This document shows positions 23,334 through 32,057 of a stretch of 64,000 nucleotides of DNA, piece after piece; the stretch's first letter is position 1; the number at the start of each line of letters is the position of its first letter. The stretch comes from Tichowtungia sp964398915. Lineage in GTDB: Bacteria > Verrucomicrobiota > Kiritimatiellia > Kiritimatiellales > Tichowtungiaceae. Under the pieces are notes generated by a model. The model worked only from the letters and a program-made list of their open reading frames with translations. It had not been told where the DNA came from and ran no database searches. Both the position numbers and the translations under genes were made by a program. Location: NCBI GenBank assembly GCA_964398915.1, contig CAYNOR010000003.1:174699-238698 (forward strand). The letters run 5' to 3'.

Positions 23334-24107
23334 TTACTGGTTGATGAACCGGTTGATCGCCCCGAAATAGCCGGGGTGCTCGTTGATATCCATGTGACCC
23401 ATTGGAAGCGTAATGATTTCTTTCGGGCCGCCTAACGCTTCGCCAAGTTTCCGTCCGCTCTCAATCGGGATCACTTCGTCGAATTCCGCCAGGACAACCA
23501 GTACCGGCATTTTTATTTTCGGAGAATAGTCGATGGCACGGAAAGGGTGACGCAGCATCTGTTCAATCGGCAGCCACGGATATTGGAATCGTGCAACAGC
23601 CGCAATACTTTCGTACGGTGTGATCAGAATCAACCCGGCTGCTTGCGGGCGGGCGGCGGCAACCTGTATAGCCACACCGGTGCCGAGGCTGCGCCCCATC
23701 AGGTAGATCGTTGAAGGTGCAATGTTCTTTTCTGCACGGAAGAGATCAAAGATGGCTATGCAGTCTGCCACCATTTCTTTTTCGCCGGGCGTTCCTGCGC
23801 TTTGCCCATAACCGCGGTAGTTCACCAGCAGCGCATTGGCCTCCAGTCCGGCCATCATCACTTCGCAATGACCTGCCAGATCTTCAGCGTTGCCGCCGTG
23901 GTAAATGACCGTCTTTTCTTTGCCCTTGTCGAGAAACCAGCCCTGATGTTGTACGCCGTTGATTGTGCGGTCCCAGCGGAAATGTTCAAATTCCGGATAC
24001 GGATCATAGTGCTTGGGAACAAAGAGATAATGTTCCTGCCGGAGCCACATCCAGAGCACGGCGCAGACGTAAAGGATAACAACCAGCAGGACAATTCGCA
24101 GGATCAT
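23334..24107 (-). CDS. Membrane-anchored alpha/beta hydrolase
   Basis: A 257-residue ABHD13/Bem46-like serine hydrolase. Residues 1-20 form an N-terminal membrane anchor (ILRIVLLVVILYVCAVLWMW); the nucleophile elbow is GRSLGTG near residue 140, the acid likely lies in the AEFDEVIP segment near 208 and the histidine is in MGHMDI near 238. The substrate is unknown. Its start overlaps the nitroreductase stop by 4 bases, so the two are co-transcribed. Confidence 0.85.
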   Translation of the reverse strand: MILRIVLLVVILYVCAVLWMWLRQEHYLFVPKHYDPYPEFEHFRWDRTINGVQHQGWFLDKGKEKTVIYHGGNAEDLAGHCEVMMAGLEANALLVNYRGYGQSAGTPGEKEMVADCIAIFDLFRAEKNIAPSTIYLMGRSLGTGVAIQVAAARPQAAGLILITPYESIAAVARFQYPWLPIEQMLRHPFRAIDYSPKIKMPVLVVLAEFDEVIPIESGRKLGEALGGPKEIITLPMGHMDINEHPGYFGAINRFINQ

Positions 24108-24625
24108 TTATCGTTCCACTTTTCGTATCGAACCAGCTTTTTGAGCGGCTGGCGGATTTTCGGCCTACCTTTTTCGTTGGGATGGCCGAGCGTCAACAGG
24201 ACAATTGGTTCAACGGTACGGGGCACGCCAAGCGCCTTGCGGATAATTTTCGGGTCAAATGCTCCGACCCAGCAGGTACCGAGGCCGATGTCTGCAGCGG
24301 CCAGTGTCATGTGGTCGGCGGCGATAGCACCGTCCACATCAACGAGAGTGCGGGCGTCATATTTGCGTTTCCAAGCCTTGGAAGCTTGTGTGCAAATCGC
24401 AATCACGACCGGCGCTTCTTTGAACCAGTTACCGGGATATCCAGCGGCCAGCGAGGCGAGATTTTCCTTTTTATGAACGACCACAAATTGAAACGGCTGC
24501 AGGTTGCAGGCTGTTGGTGCCAGCCGGCCGGCCTCGAGCACTTCATGGAGCATCTCATCGGAAACCGGGTCCGGTTTATACGAACGGATGCTGACGCGCT
24601 TTTTTGCCAACTCGATGAATTTCAT
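24104..24625 (-). CDS. Nitroreductase-family FMN protein
   Basis: A 173-residue nitroreductase-fold protein with the FMN-binding start RVSIRSYKPDPVSDE, RLAPTACNLQPF near residue 33, and AAADIGLGTCWVGAF near 110, ending in the LGHPNEKGRPK block. These enzymes reduce nitro, quinone or other electron-poor substrates with NAD(P)H; the physiological substrate cannot be read from sequence. First gene of a two-gene minus-strand unit with the hydrolase. Confidence 0.9.
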   Translation of the reverse strand: MKFIELAKKRVSIRSYKPDPVSDEMLHEVLEAGRLAPTACNLQPFQFVVVHKKENLASLAAGYPGNWFKEAPVVIAICTQASKAWKRKYDARTLVDVDGAIAADHMTLAAADIGLGTCWVGAFDPKIIRKALGVPRTVEPIVLLTLGHPNEKGRPKIRQPLKKLVRYEKWNDK

Positions 24626-24761
24626 ATGGATTCCTTTCAGCGGGTATTCTCACAGCAGGCCGTGAGTAAACCAAGTATTCTGGCACCCTGACAGTGTGAA
24701 ATAGAAAATAAACGTCCTTTAGCCCCATGGGACGCGTACTTTCGAAGATGTAATGAACAGT

Positions 24762-25931
24762 TTAAAGCGGACGATTCGTTCCAAAGTTAAACGGGTCAAC
24801 TTTCTGCTGATAAATGTCACTCGCGGCTTCGCTGGTGAGCGTGGTGGCGAAGGTAGTGATGGCGCCTTTGATGACGTCACGGAAGAAGCCGAATTTTTTC
24901 GGCACAGCATATACGATATCACCAGCCTGCAAGGTGACATCCAGAGCGCGCCCGCCAATAATTTTGAAAACGCGGGCTTTTTTTGAGTCAAACTGGGACA
25001 TGTCCATGAGCATGACTTTTGGATTGGCAGTGTTTCCCCGTATTATAAGAACATGTCCGTCCCCTGTTTCGCGATTAATACCGCCCGCCTGAACGACAGC
25101 ATTCATCAGGGTTGTCTGTGATGATGCAAACTGGATGCCTTGAGGGTTGTTGAAAGCACCTAGAGCGTAAATCTTCCGATCCAGCGCCGAGGGTACAGTA
25201 ATAATATCCCCGCTAAGTACTTCGAGATTTTGGGAAGCATCGGCTTTGTAGATGAGGCGTTCGAAGTCGACCGGTATGACTTCGCCGCCGCGCACGAGCG
25301 TGGCGTGAGCATAGTCATGAATGTCGGCGCTGACATCGCGGATGACGCCGACCTTAGGACCGCCAGCCTGCGCAATGGCATCAAGAATGTACGTGCGTCC
25401 TTGTAACGGATAAACTTGAGGTTTTGCAAGTTGACCCAGCATGGTGAAGGTTTGGCTGTTGAAACGGGAGGGGATGACGCTGAGGATGGAGTAGTTGAGT
25501 TTTGCTCCCAGGCGCTGACGCATTTCTGCTGTAAGGTCGTCGATAGTACGGCCTGCTGCAGGGATTGTCCCAAGGAGCATGTACGTGATGTTGCCTGAGG
25601 GGTCAATAGGTAACACGCGTCTCGTTTCGGCATCGCCTTCACCATAGAGAGTAATCTGGAGTTCGTCACCAACGCCCAGCAGGTAGGGTCCGTCTTTTGG
25701 CTTAGTAAGCAGTTTGGTGTCGATTAGTTCATCGGGATTTGTCTGGATCCATATGCCCGTCTGCATTTCTTTCAGGGTTAAATCGCCGATGTTCGGAAGT
25801 TCGAGTACTTCGGCAGGCAGAAGTTCTTTGTTATTTTCAATTCGCGGCTTGTCACGCAACATCGTGCATCCTGCGGTGGCGATGATGACGACCAGCAGGG
25901 CCGGGAAAGTGGTAATTCGGTTTGTTTTCAT
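24762..25931 (-). CDS. Polysaccharide export lipoprotein, Wza-like (second copy)
   Basis: A 389-residue outer-membrane polysaccharide export protein. N-terminal lipoprotein signal with lipobox ATAGC at residues 18-22; Poly_export domain near residues 80-170 (LLGVGDELQITLYGEGD, DPSGNITYMLLG) followed by SLBB-type repeats (MLGQLAKPQVYPL, ALGAFNNPQGIQF). The C-terminal stretch FFRDVIKGAITTFATTLTSE is amphipathic, as in the helices of the Wza outer-membrane barrel. It is paralogous to the gene just upstream and overlaps it by 4 bases, last in the operon. Confidence 0.85.
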   Translation of the reverse strand: MKTNRITTFPALLVVIIATAGCTMLRDKPRIENNKELLPAEVLELPNIGDLTLKEMQTGIWIQTNPDELIDTKLLTKPKDGPYLLGVGDELQITLYGEGDAETRRVLPIDPSGNITYMLLGTIPAAGRTIDDLTAEMRQRLGAKLNYSILSVIPSRFNSQTFTMLGQLAKPQVYPLQGRTYILDAIAQAGGPKVGVIRDVSADIHDYAHATLVRGGEVIPVDFERLIYKADASQNLEVLSGDIITVPSALDRKIYALGAFNNPQGIQFASSQTTLMNAVVQAGGINRETGDGHVLIIRGNTANPKVMLMDMSQFDSKKARVFKIIGGRALDVTLQAGDIVYAVPKKFGFFRDVIKGAITTFATTLTSEAASDIYQQKVDPFNFGTNRPL

Positions 25932-26986
25932 TGTGTTGTCGTACCTGTTGGGAATAGGTATTTACGGTTGAGATCGGTTGCGAATTCGGTTGCGAACGTG
26001 TTGACGAAGGTGCGAACCATGGCTTTCACGAGGTTGCGAGTGAACAGGAAAGATTTTTCAGGAACAAATACGATATCCCCTGCTTCGAGAAACACATTGT
26101 GTTCTTTGCCTCGCATAATATTGTCCAGGTTTACCTTGAAAACCTTGGGGTTATTCATTGCATCCCGCAGAATGACCACCCGCTTGATATCTGCAGTGGC
26201 TTCTTTATAGCCGCCGGCGCCGGCATCAAGTCCGGAGATAAGCTGGGTGAGGGTCAGGCCTGCTGTAAAAGGTTGTGACTGGGGTTGGTTGACTTCACCC
26301 ATGAGGTAGATTTCACGACCGAGTGCGGAGGCTATATAGATAACATCGCCCGGACGCACATAGATATCCTCAGAGAAGTCTTCTTTGTCCATGAGGGACG
26401 TGAAGTTGACTGGAATTTTTTCCTGTCCCCGGAGTATCCAGCTGTCTTTGTAATTATGAATCGGGATCCAGCTGTCGTGATACTTGCCGAGAGCGATCCC
26501 TTGCGCTTTAGCAATTGATTGACGGACCGTGGTGGGCGTATCCAGAGGATAAATGCCGCCCGTTTCAACTTTTCCAAAAATAGAAAAGCGGTTGGAAATA
26601 AATTTAGTCGGGATGATAGATACTTCCGGATTATTAAAGAGGTGGCCAAGTTTGGATTCCATTTCTCTGGCGACTTCCTCAGCGGTCCGTCCTTCGGCCA
26701 TAATGCCGGGCAGAAACATGTAGTATAGTTTTCCATCCGGAGCGACAGGTACATTTTCGGCAATGGTGTCGCGTTGTCCAAAGACACCGATTTCCACCTC
26801 GTCGCCGATTTGAAGCTTACGTTCTTCCGGACTGTGCGGCACAAAATATTCCGGCGTGAATTTTGACCGCCGTTGTGTGGCTGTGATTTGATCTTGATGA
26901 TTTGTGCTGATGGCGGTGCTGTCCTCAGCCTGAGTCAGACTAGCCAGCACGAGTAAAACAGCAGTAATGGAATGCTTATTTCTCAT
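25928..26986 (-). CDS. Polysaccharide export protein, Wza-like (first copy)
   Basis: Start at ATG 26986 (MRNKHSITAVLLVLASLTQA signal peptide, cleavage before ED); a longer frame to 27115 lies inside the Wzc-like gene. Protein of 352 residues with Poly_export (LQIGDEVEIGVFGQRD, PDGKLYYMFLPGI) and SLBB-like segments (SIFGKVETGGIYPL, YLMGEVNQPQSQPF), ending in an amphipathic helix (NLVKAMVRTFVNTFATEF). Unlike its neighbour it has no lipobox. Two non-identical export proteins could form one mixed complex or serve two polymers. The start overlaps the upstream gene by 11 bases. Confidence 0.85.
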   Translation of the reverse strand: MRNKHSITAVLLVLASLTQAEDSTAISTNHQDQITATQRRSKFTPEYFVPHSPEERKLQIGDEVEIGVFGQRDTIAENVPVAPDGKLYYMFLPGIMAEGRTAEEVAREMESKLGHLFNNPEVSIIPTKFISNRFSIFGKVETGGIYPLDTPTTVRQSIAKAQGIALGKYHDSWIPIHNYKDSWILRGQEKIPVNFTSLMDKEDFSEDIYVRPGDVIYIASALGREIYLMGEVNQPQSQPFTAGLTLTQLISGLDAGAGGYKEATADIKRVVILRDAMNNPKVFKVNLDNIMRGKEHNVFLEAGDIVFVPEKSFLFTRNLVKAMVRTFVNTFATEFATDLNRKYLFPTGTTTQ

Positions 26987-29975
26987 CGTTTTCAGACCCT
27001 TTACCAGGTTTTCCAGCCGGTCTATTATCCGTCTTGCCGAGCCAGTCTTTGAAGGAAATCTCGTCTGATGCCTTGCCCTCCTCAGGTTGTTCGTTTTTAG
27101 ATTCCGGCAGATCACTTGTATCGGACGCCTCGTGGGCTGCTTTTATATTGCCTGACTTAACACCCTCTTTGGCCGGACGACGGAAAAGGGCTAACAGACG
27201 GGCTAGCGGGTTGCGGTGCCCGGCCGGCTGTTGGACAGGGATTCCGTCCTTTAGAGTCTCTACTGTTTCTTCCTCAGAGACTTCCTCAGCAATTTCCCCA
27301 GTAACTTCCTCAACAACGTCCTCTGCGACGTGTTCAGGAAGGGATTCGTTTTTCAGGGAGTCAATGGGCTCTGTTTCTTTTGCCGATATTTCAGATAACT
27401 CAACGAAATCTTCCCCGCCGATGAATTCGGGGATATCCTCATCCTCGGAGAATTCAGCGTCTACTTCGTCATCGCTTTCTGTGGCTAAAGGTTCTTCATT
27501 CGGTGTAATCGTCTCAGCCGGACGACGGAATCGGGTAAAAAGATCGGTCAGCGGCTGGAATCGGGCAAGCAGGTCTTCTAGAGGGGTGCGTCGTTCGGCA
27601 AGGTTGCGAATAATGCGTTGTTGCCGTATATCTTCCAGATAGTAGGGGTCGACGCGATTGAAGATGATAGCGCGTGGTGCCAGACCGCGATCTTCGAGGA
27701 ATTCAAGTCCGGCATCCACAAGGCGCCGGTCGCTGACTGACGAGGCTAATACGTAGATTATTTCATCTTGGAAGCCTGCGACGGTACCTGAAAGAGGGTG
27801 GTCGAGTACGGCGGGGGATTCGGTGATAATCAGGTCGTAATTCTGTCGAACCATATCCCATAGGCGAGGCATGGCAGCCCCTTTAGCAAGATCGAGCAGG
27901 TCTGATGACTGGGGCTCCTGCACGCGGATCACATCTACCCCGTTCAGGTTTAAAATCATATCTGTCAGCTCTGTTTCGCCGCGCAGATAGTCTTCGATGC
28001 CCTTTTGCGGCCAGCCGGTTTCGGCGGAGACCGATATACAGGGATTGGAGTTAGCATCGAAGCCAACGAAGAGCACCTTGATGTTCAGCGAGCTGTAATA
28101 ACGCGCTAAGTTGAACGACAAGATGCTCTTACCTTCTCCATTCAGCGAACTGAAGAAGCCGAGTGCTTTGACACGATGACCCTGCAAAACGACATTTAAC
28201 CGTTCTGAAATTTCGCGTAAGGATGGGAGGAGCAGTTGATAGGTGTCGTAGTCCTCCAGATGGGGGATTTCAATAATGGACGCAAGGCACGGCGCATCGT
28301 AGGCGTTTTCGAGCTGCTGCTGAGTGCGGATCTTTGCATCGAGCAGTTCGATGATCAGTACGAGTATTAATCCACCGAAAAAGCCGAAAATGAAACCGAC
28401 GAGCGGGATGACTTTTCCGATCAGTGACGCGGCGGTGGCTTCAGCTGAGACAGCAGGGCTGATCAGTTTAAAGTCTGAAAGGCCAGCCTGCATGGTGAGT
28501 CGGGCTGATTCTTCACTGGCTTTCAGCGATTTCAGGGCGGTATCTGTCTGAGCACGTTTTTCAAGCAGGGCTCCATATTCCTTTTCGAGTCGCGGCAGGT
28601 CCTGGAATTTCAACTGCAGGGCAGCGAAATCTTTTTTCAGAGCGATTTCCTGTTGCGCGGCTACGTCTTCTTCAGAACGGAGTTTAAGAAGTTCTCCTTC
28701 AAGTTGCCCCTTAAGTGGATTTTTCAAATAGGTGCGTTCACGAGTTTCATCGTAACTGCCGCTTTTGAGTAGTTTTCGAAGCTCTTCGATTTCACGTTCC
28801 TGTCGCAGGATTTTTGGATTGTCGGCGGCGTACTGAATGCGGGCATCCAGCAGGGCTGCCTCAGCGTTGGAAATACGTCGTTTCAGCGGATTGTCCTCTA
28901 AGGCCTCGTTCAGCACCTCATCCGGCAAATCGGCTATCATTTTCTCGTAATTTTTTATACGGACAAGAAGGCCTTCATGGGCGACCTGAGCAATACTGAG
29001 CCGCTCGCTGGCTGCATTAACGGAAGAAAAATAGCTTTGATACTGTGTGTTGAGTTCAAGCAGCTGGTTTTTGAGCTGAAACGTTTCCACGGCCTTTACT
29101 GCTTCATTGAAGTTTTGTTCAGCAATTTCCCTCTGTATTTTATATTGGTCATACGCGGCCGAGGCTATTTGCCGGTAATATAGGTCGTTGTTAGCAATAA
29201 TAATTTCACCCAGCTTGTTGACAGCCTCAATAGCCGTTTTTTCAGTTGGCATATCGCTGACACGCAAGGTGACGATATCTGATTTACTTTGTGATTCGAA
29301 TGAGACTTTTTTCTGGAGCGGTCTTACACCAACGGCATCCTCAAGGGCTCTGATGTGGGATGGCGAAAGAAACATATCAACCAGCGTGTCCTGGGTGAGG
29401 GGGCGGAGCAGGAAGGATGATCCTTGTGTGTCAATCTGTTTTTGGGTCGGTTTAGTGTAGATGATAACAGATGATGAAGACCACTTGGCACCGCCCTGCA
29501 GGCTGTGTGCTACGGGCAGGAGCAAAATCATCATGCCGAAAGCGGAGAGCAGCACGATCCAGAATTTTCGATAAATACCGCGCACGATTTTGATCAAATC
29601 CAGATTACGGAAGAAATCCTGAAAATCGTTTGCTTTGCGGATTGTGCGCCCGGGCTGTGCGGTTTCTGCTAATCCGGCGCCCGGTCCTTGCATTTTGGAA
29701 GGCCGGGCTGTGTTGCGTATAAGAGTTGGAGGGATGGCCTCAAGATCGTCGAATTGATCTTTTATCCGGAACGGGGCTTCTTTGTCAAAACGAGGTGATT
29801 GCGAGGGTTTTTCCGTCAATTTCGGATGTTCGCCGTCTTTGACAGACTGTTCAGCAGAGCTGGGCGATTCCTGAGCCGGCAGTTCTTTCAGCGGGTTTTC
29901 TACGACGGGTGTTGCAGTCGGCTCCATTTTGCCGGAGGCCTCGAAGTTCGTGTCGTTTTTTGGTTTGTCTCTCAT
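26976..29975 (-). CDS. Wzc-like polysaccharide co-polymerase with degenerate tyrosine-kinase domain
   Basis: Start taken at ATG 29975 (MRDKPKNDTN), 999 residues; an in-frame ATG at 30053 overlaps the upstream gene. A disordered acidic N-terminus (1-120) precedes a Wzz chain-length domain whose first membrane helix is near 140 (FWIVLLSAFGMMILLLPV); long coiled coils (about 260-520) form the periplasmic part; a second membrane helix lies near 540 (VIPLVGFIFGFFGGLILVLI). The BY-kinase domain has Walker A NGEGKSILSF near 630, but Walker A-prime reads VLFVGFDANSN (first Asp lost) and Walker B reads IITESPAVL. The 200-residue acidic tail has no tyrosine cluster and repeats an FRRPA motif. Chain-length control likely; kinase activity doubtful. 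Confidence 0.85.
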   Translation of the reverse strand: MRDKPKNDTNFEASGKMEPTATPVVENPLKELPAQESPSSAEQSVKDGEHPKLTEKPSQSPRFDKEAPFRIKDQFDDLEAIPPTLIRNTARPSKMQGPGAGLAETAQPGRTIRKANDFQDFFRNLDLIKIVRGIYRKFWIVLLSAFGMMILLLPVAHSLQGGAKWSSSSVIIYTKPTQKQIDTQGSSFLLRPLTQDTLVDMFLSPSHIRALEDAVGVRPLQKKVSFESQSKSDIVTLRVSDMPTEKTAIEAVNKLGEIIIANNDLYYRQIASAAYDQYKIQREIAEQNFNEAVKAVETFQLKNQLLELNTQYQSYFSSVNAASERLSIAQVAHEGLLVRIKNYEKMIADLPDEVLNEALEDNPLKRRISNAEAALLDARIQYAADNPKILRQEREIEELRKLLKSGSYDETRERTYLKNPLKGQLEGELLKLRSEEDVAAQQEIALKKDFAALQLKFQDLPRLEKEYGALLEKRAQTDTALKSLKASEESARLTMQAGLSDFKLISPAVSAEATAASLIGKVIPLVGFIFGFFGGLILVLIIELLDAKIRTQQQLENAYDAPCLASIIEIPHLEDYDTYQLLLPSLREISERLNVVLQGHRVKALGFFSSLNGEGKSILSFNLARYYSSLNIKVLFVGFDANSNPCISVSAETGWPQKGIEDYLRGETELTDMILNLNGVDVIRVQEPQSSDLLDLAKGAAMPRLWDMVRQNYDLIITESPAVLDHPLSGTVAGFQDEIIYVLASSVSDRRLVDAGLEFLEDRGLAPRAIIFNRVDPYYLEDIRQQRIIRNLAERRTPLEDLLARFQPLTDLFTRFRRPAETITPNEEPLATESDDEVDAEFSEDEDIPEFIGGEDFVELSEISAKETEPIDSLKNESLPEHVAEDVVEEVTGEIAEEVSEEETVETLKDGIPVQQPAGHRNPLARLLALFRRPAKEGVKSGNIKAAHEASDTSDLPESKNEQPEEGKASDEISFKDWLGKTDNRPAGKPGKGSENDEK

Positions 29976-30024
29976 ATGATTGTCCAATCTTTTTCCGGCA
30001 GATTCCTCAACGCCTGCGATCCAG

Positions 30025-31014
30025 CTACTGCCGGTTTGGTGGATTCCCGGCAACTTTTTTGTAGATATGCTTGGTTTTTTTTCTTATCCAGATGAAGACT
30101 TCGTAGACGTACGCGACCGCTACAATTGCTACCCTATTACGCTTTTTCAGTGCGTATGGCAATAAAGGGATTTCAATTCCTTGTTTTTCAGCCCAATCAA
30201 GCAGGCGGATTACCGCATCAAAATATTTGAGTTTTTTTACTGTCCAGAGCCGCCAGTAGCGCGGGGCCGGTCCGAGGTGCGCCAGATAAGCGTTTGGATT
30301 GCTGTTGAGGAGAACATCCCGGACAGGTGGTGGGTTGTCCGCAAACATTAACCAGGCGCTCAGAGCGAACTCGGCTGGCATATAATAAGCGACATCGGTT
30401 TTGGCCGGATCGCTGTAAATGAGCACTTTCTTCATAAAATCCTGCCAGACGTGAGCGAAGTTCAGGTGGTCCCGATGCAGAATCAGATTTCCCGAAAGAA
30501 CTGTAGTGTCGCGTGCCGGCAGTTTGTTTTGACGAACATCCTCCTGCCAGCGCTTGAGAAATGCTTCAGGGATACCGTTTTTTGTGTCGCTGGGAGGTCG
30601 GTAGTACCGGAAAATCTGGTTGTCTTCCTCAGCTGTGCGTGAGCGGGCATAGAGCGCCGGTTCTGCGGGAGCCAGATACGGGCTGAGGGGACCTGTTGCG
30701 ACACAATCGCCGTCGAGCAGTGCGATCCACGGCTCTTCACAGTCTTTTGCGGTCAACAAGGCTTCGCCCTTCAGGATGTCGGCGATGATGCGCATCGCGC
30801 CTGGTTTGTTGCTGCGCGGAATGGAGGATTCAAAAATGAATACGTTTTTAAACTGGGTGAAAAGAGATTTTTCACTTTCGGAAAGTGAAATTCCAAGAAT
30901 GTGAATTTGTTGTTCCGGCTCATAAAATTTCAGGGATAGAACCAGAATAAATACGGGGATAACAAATCCGCTATCGGCGATCACGGTTACAATAGTTTTT
31001 GGTTCGCTGTTCAT
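30025..31014 (-). CDS. GT-A-fold glycosyltransferase-like protein
   Basis: A 329-residue protein opening with a Rossmann-like strand (IVTVIADSGFVIPVFILVLS) and carrying an acidic DGDCVATG motif near residue 100, which fits the metal-binding DxD of GT-A glycosyltransferases of the GT8-like type. The C-terminal 60 residues are basic and hydrophobic (KKRNRVAIVAVAYVYEVFIWI), likely a membrane-associating segment. Position between a GINT1_N-like protein and wzc places it in exopolysaccharide synthesis. Sugar donor and acceptor are unknown. Confidence 0.6.
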   Translation of the reverse strand: MNSEPKTIVTVIADSGFVIPVFILVLSLKFYEPEQQIHILGISLSESEKSLFTQFKNVFIFESSIPRSNKPGAMRIIADILKGEALLTAKDCEEPWIALLDGDCVATGPLSPYLAPAEPALYARSRTAEEDNQIFRYYRPPSDTKNGIPEAFLKRWQEDVRQNKLPARDTTVLSGNLILHRDHLNFAHVWQDFMKKVLIYSDPAKTDVAYYMPAEFALSAWLMFADNPPPVRDVLLNSNPNAYLAHLGPAPRYWRLWTVKKLKYFDAVIRLLDWAEKQGIEIPLLPYALKKRNRVAIVAVAYVYEVFIWIRKKTKHIYKKVAGNPPNRQ

Positions 31015-31095
31015 GATTAAAAAATGGGGTTTGGTTGTTGTGTATACTGTATTTTTCAGTGAAATCCATCCAGTAAATCGGATAGAATGCCCGAT

Positions 31096-32046
31096 TCAGT
31101 TTGCATTGCCATCAGCAAATCCGATCCAGTTGTTTGTGTTTGTTTGATAAAGGTCAAGTTGGTGCATCCGGTGTGCATTCCATCCCGATCCGTCCGGTGA
31201 AAGTAGCGGGTTTTCTTCCAGCGGCTGCTCAGCGTAATTTTCCGGCGTGAGCATAGTCACTCTGTAACCCAGCAGTCGATGCCCATAGCGATCGAGGCAA
31301 TCTTGTGCAAAACGGATGAGTTTGCCGTCAATTTCACGGATTCGTCCACCGCAACGCGCGCGGGTGCGATCCTTGGTGATCACAGGGTTGTTTTTGTGGG
31401 GTTGCCACGGACCGGTCAGTTGATCGGCATAAAAAATATTCATATTTTCATTTTGCCCTGCGCAGGCAAAAATCCACCACCGGCCATTGTACCTGACGAT
31501 ACTTGGGTCATGGTAACGGCCATGAACCAAATCGGCAAGGTATGTCCAGTGTGTTGGAAACGGATCGGCGCGATAGAGACGAATGGCCCCGGCCTGATGG
31601 GTTTCCGGAATCATGTAGTAGACTCCGTCCCACTCGAAAACGTATGGGTAGGAGAGATGGAACGGTTCATCCAGCACAATCTGCCGGTATATCCAGTTTG
31701 TGGTGTCTGTGCTGGTCGCCAACCCGATTTCGCCTTGACGGGTGGTGATACTATCGATTTCGAAAAAAAGAAACCATTGACCGTTTTTCTGTACAGCAAA
31801 CGGGTCGGCCACCATGCGGGCCGCCGTATCGGTGATATCGCGCGCTCGCAGGATCGGTTTTTCCGGAACAGTCAGTTCGAATGGTTTTTCACCGCGAACG
31901 ATTCCAATTGACCATAACTCGTTTCGCAATAGATGATTAGCCCTAATTTGATTGGCGTGATGTCCTTTAAAAATGAAGTAATCTGCAACAAAAAAAACGA
32001 AAAGTAAAAAGACACCACCAGAACTAACGATGAGCGCTTTTTTCAT
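31096..32046 (-). CDS. Membrane-anchored five-bladed propeller protein, GINT1 N-terminal-like
   Basis: A 316-residue protein with an N-terminal anchor (LIVSSGGVFLLFVFFVADYF) and a beta-propeller of GH43/GINT1_N type: MVADPFAVQKNGQWFLFFE near residue 83, GEIGLATSTD near 108, LSYPYVFEWDGVYYMIPETH near 133, YHDPSIVRYNGRWWIFAC near 183, and a closing GWNAHRMHQLD. In glycosyltransferases such as plant GINT1 this domain sits next to the catalytic part; here it stands alone and follows an ExeA-like ATPase by 11 bases. It may bind or trim the polysaccharide. Catalytic residues for hydrolysis cannot be asserted. Confidence 0.75.
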   Translation of the reverse strand: MKKALIVSSGGVFLLFVFFVADYFIFKGHHANQIRANHLLRNELWSIGIVRGEKPFELTVPEKPILRARDITDTAARMVADPFAVQKNGQWFLFFEIDSITTRQGEIGLATSTDTTNWIYRQIVLDEPFHLSYPYVFEWDGVYYMIPETHQAGAIRLYRADPFPTHWTYLADLVHGRYHDPSIVRYNGRWWIFACAGQNENMNIFYADQLTGPWQPHKNNPVITKDRTRARCGGRIREIDGKLIRFAQDCLDRYGHRLLGYRVTMLTPENYAEQPLEENPLLSPDGSGWNAHRMHQLDLYQTNTNNWIGFADGNAN

Positions 32047-32057
32047 TTTGCACTGAA

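Noticed and set aside
23802..24476. 224-residue plus-strand frame
   Set aside because: Antisense to the hydrolase and nitroreductase genes, both of which have intact motifs.
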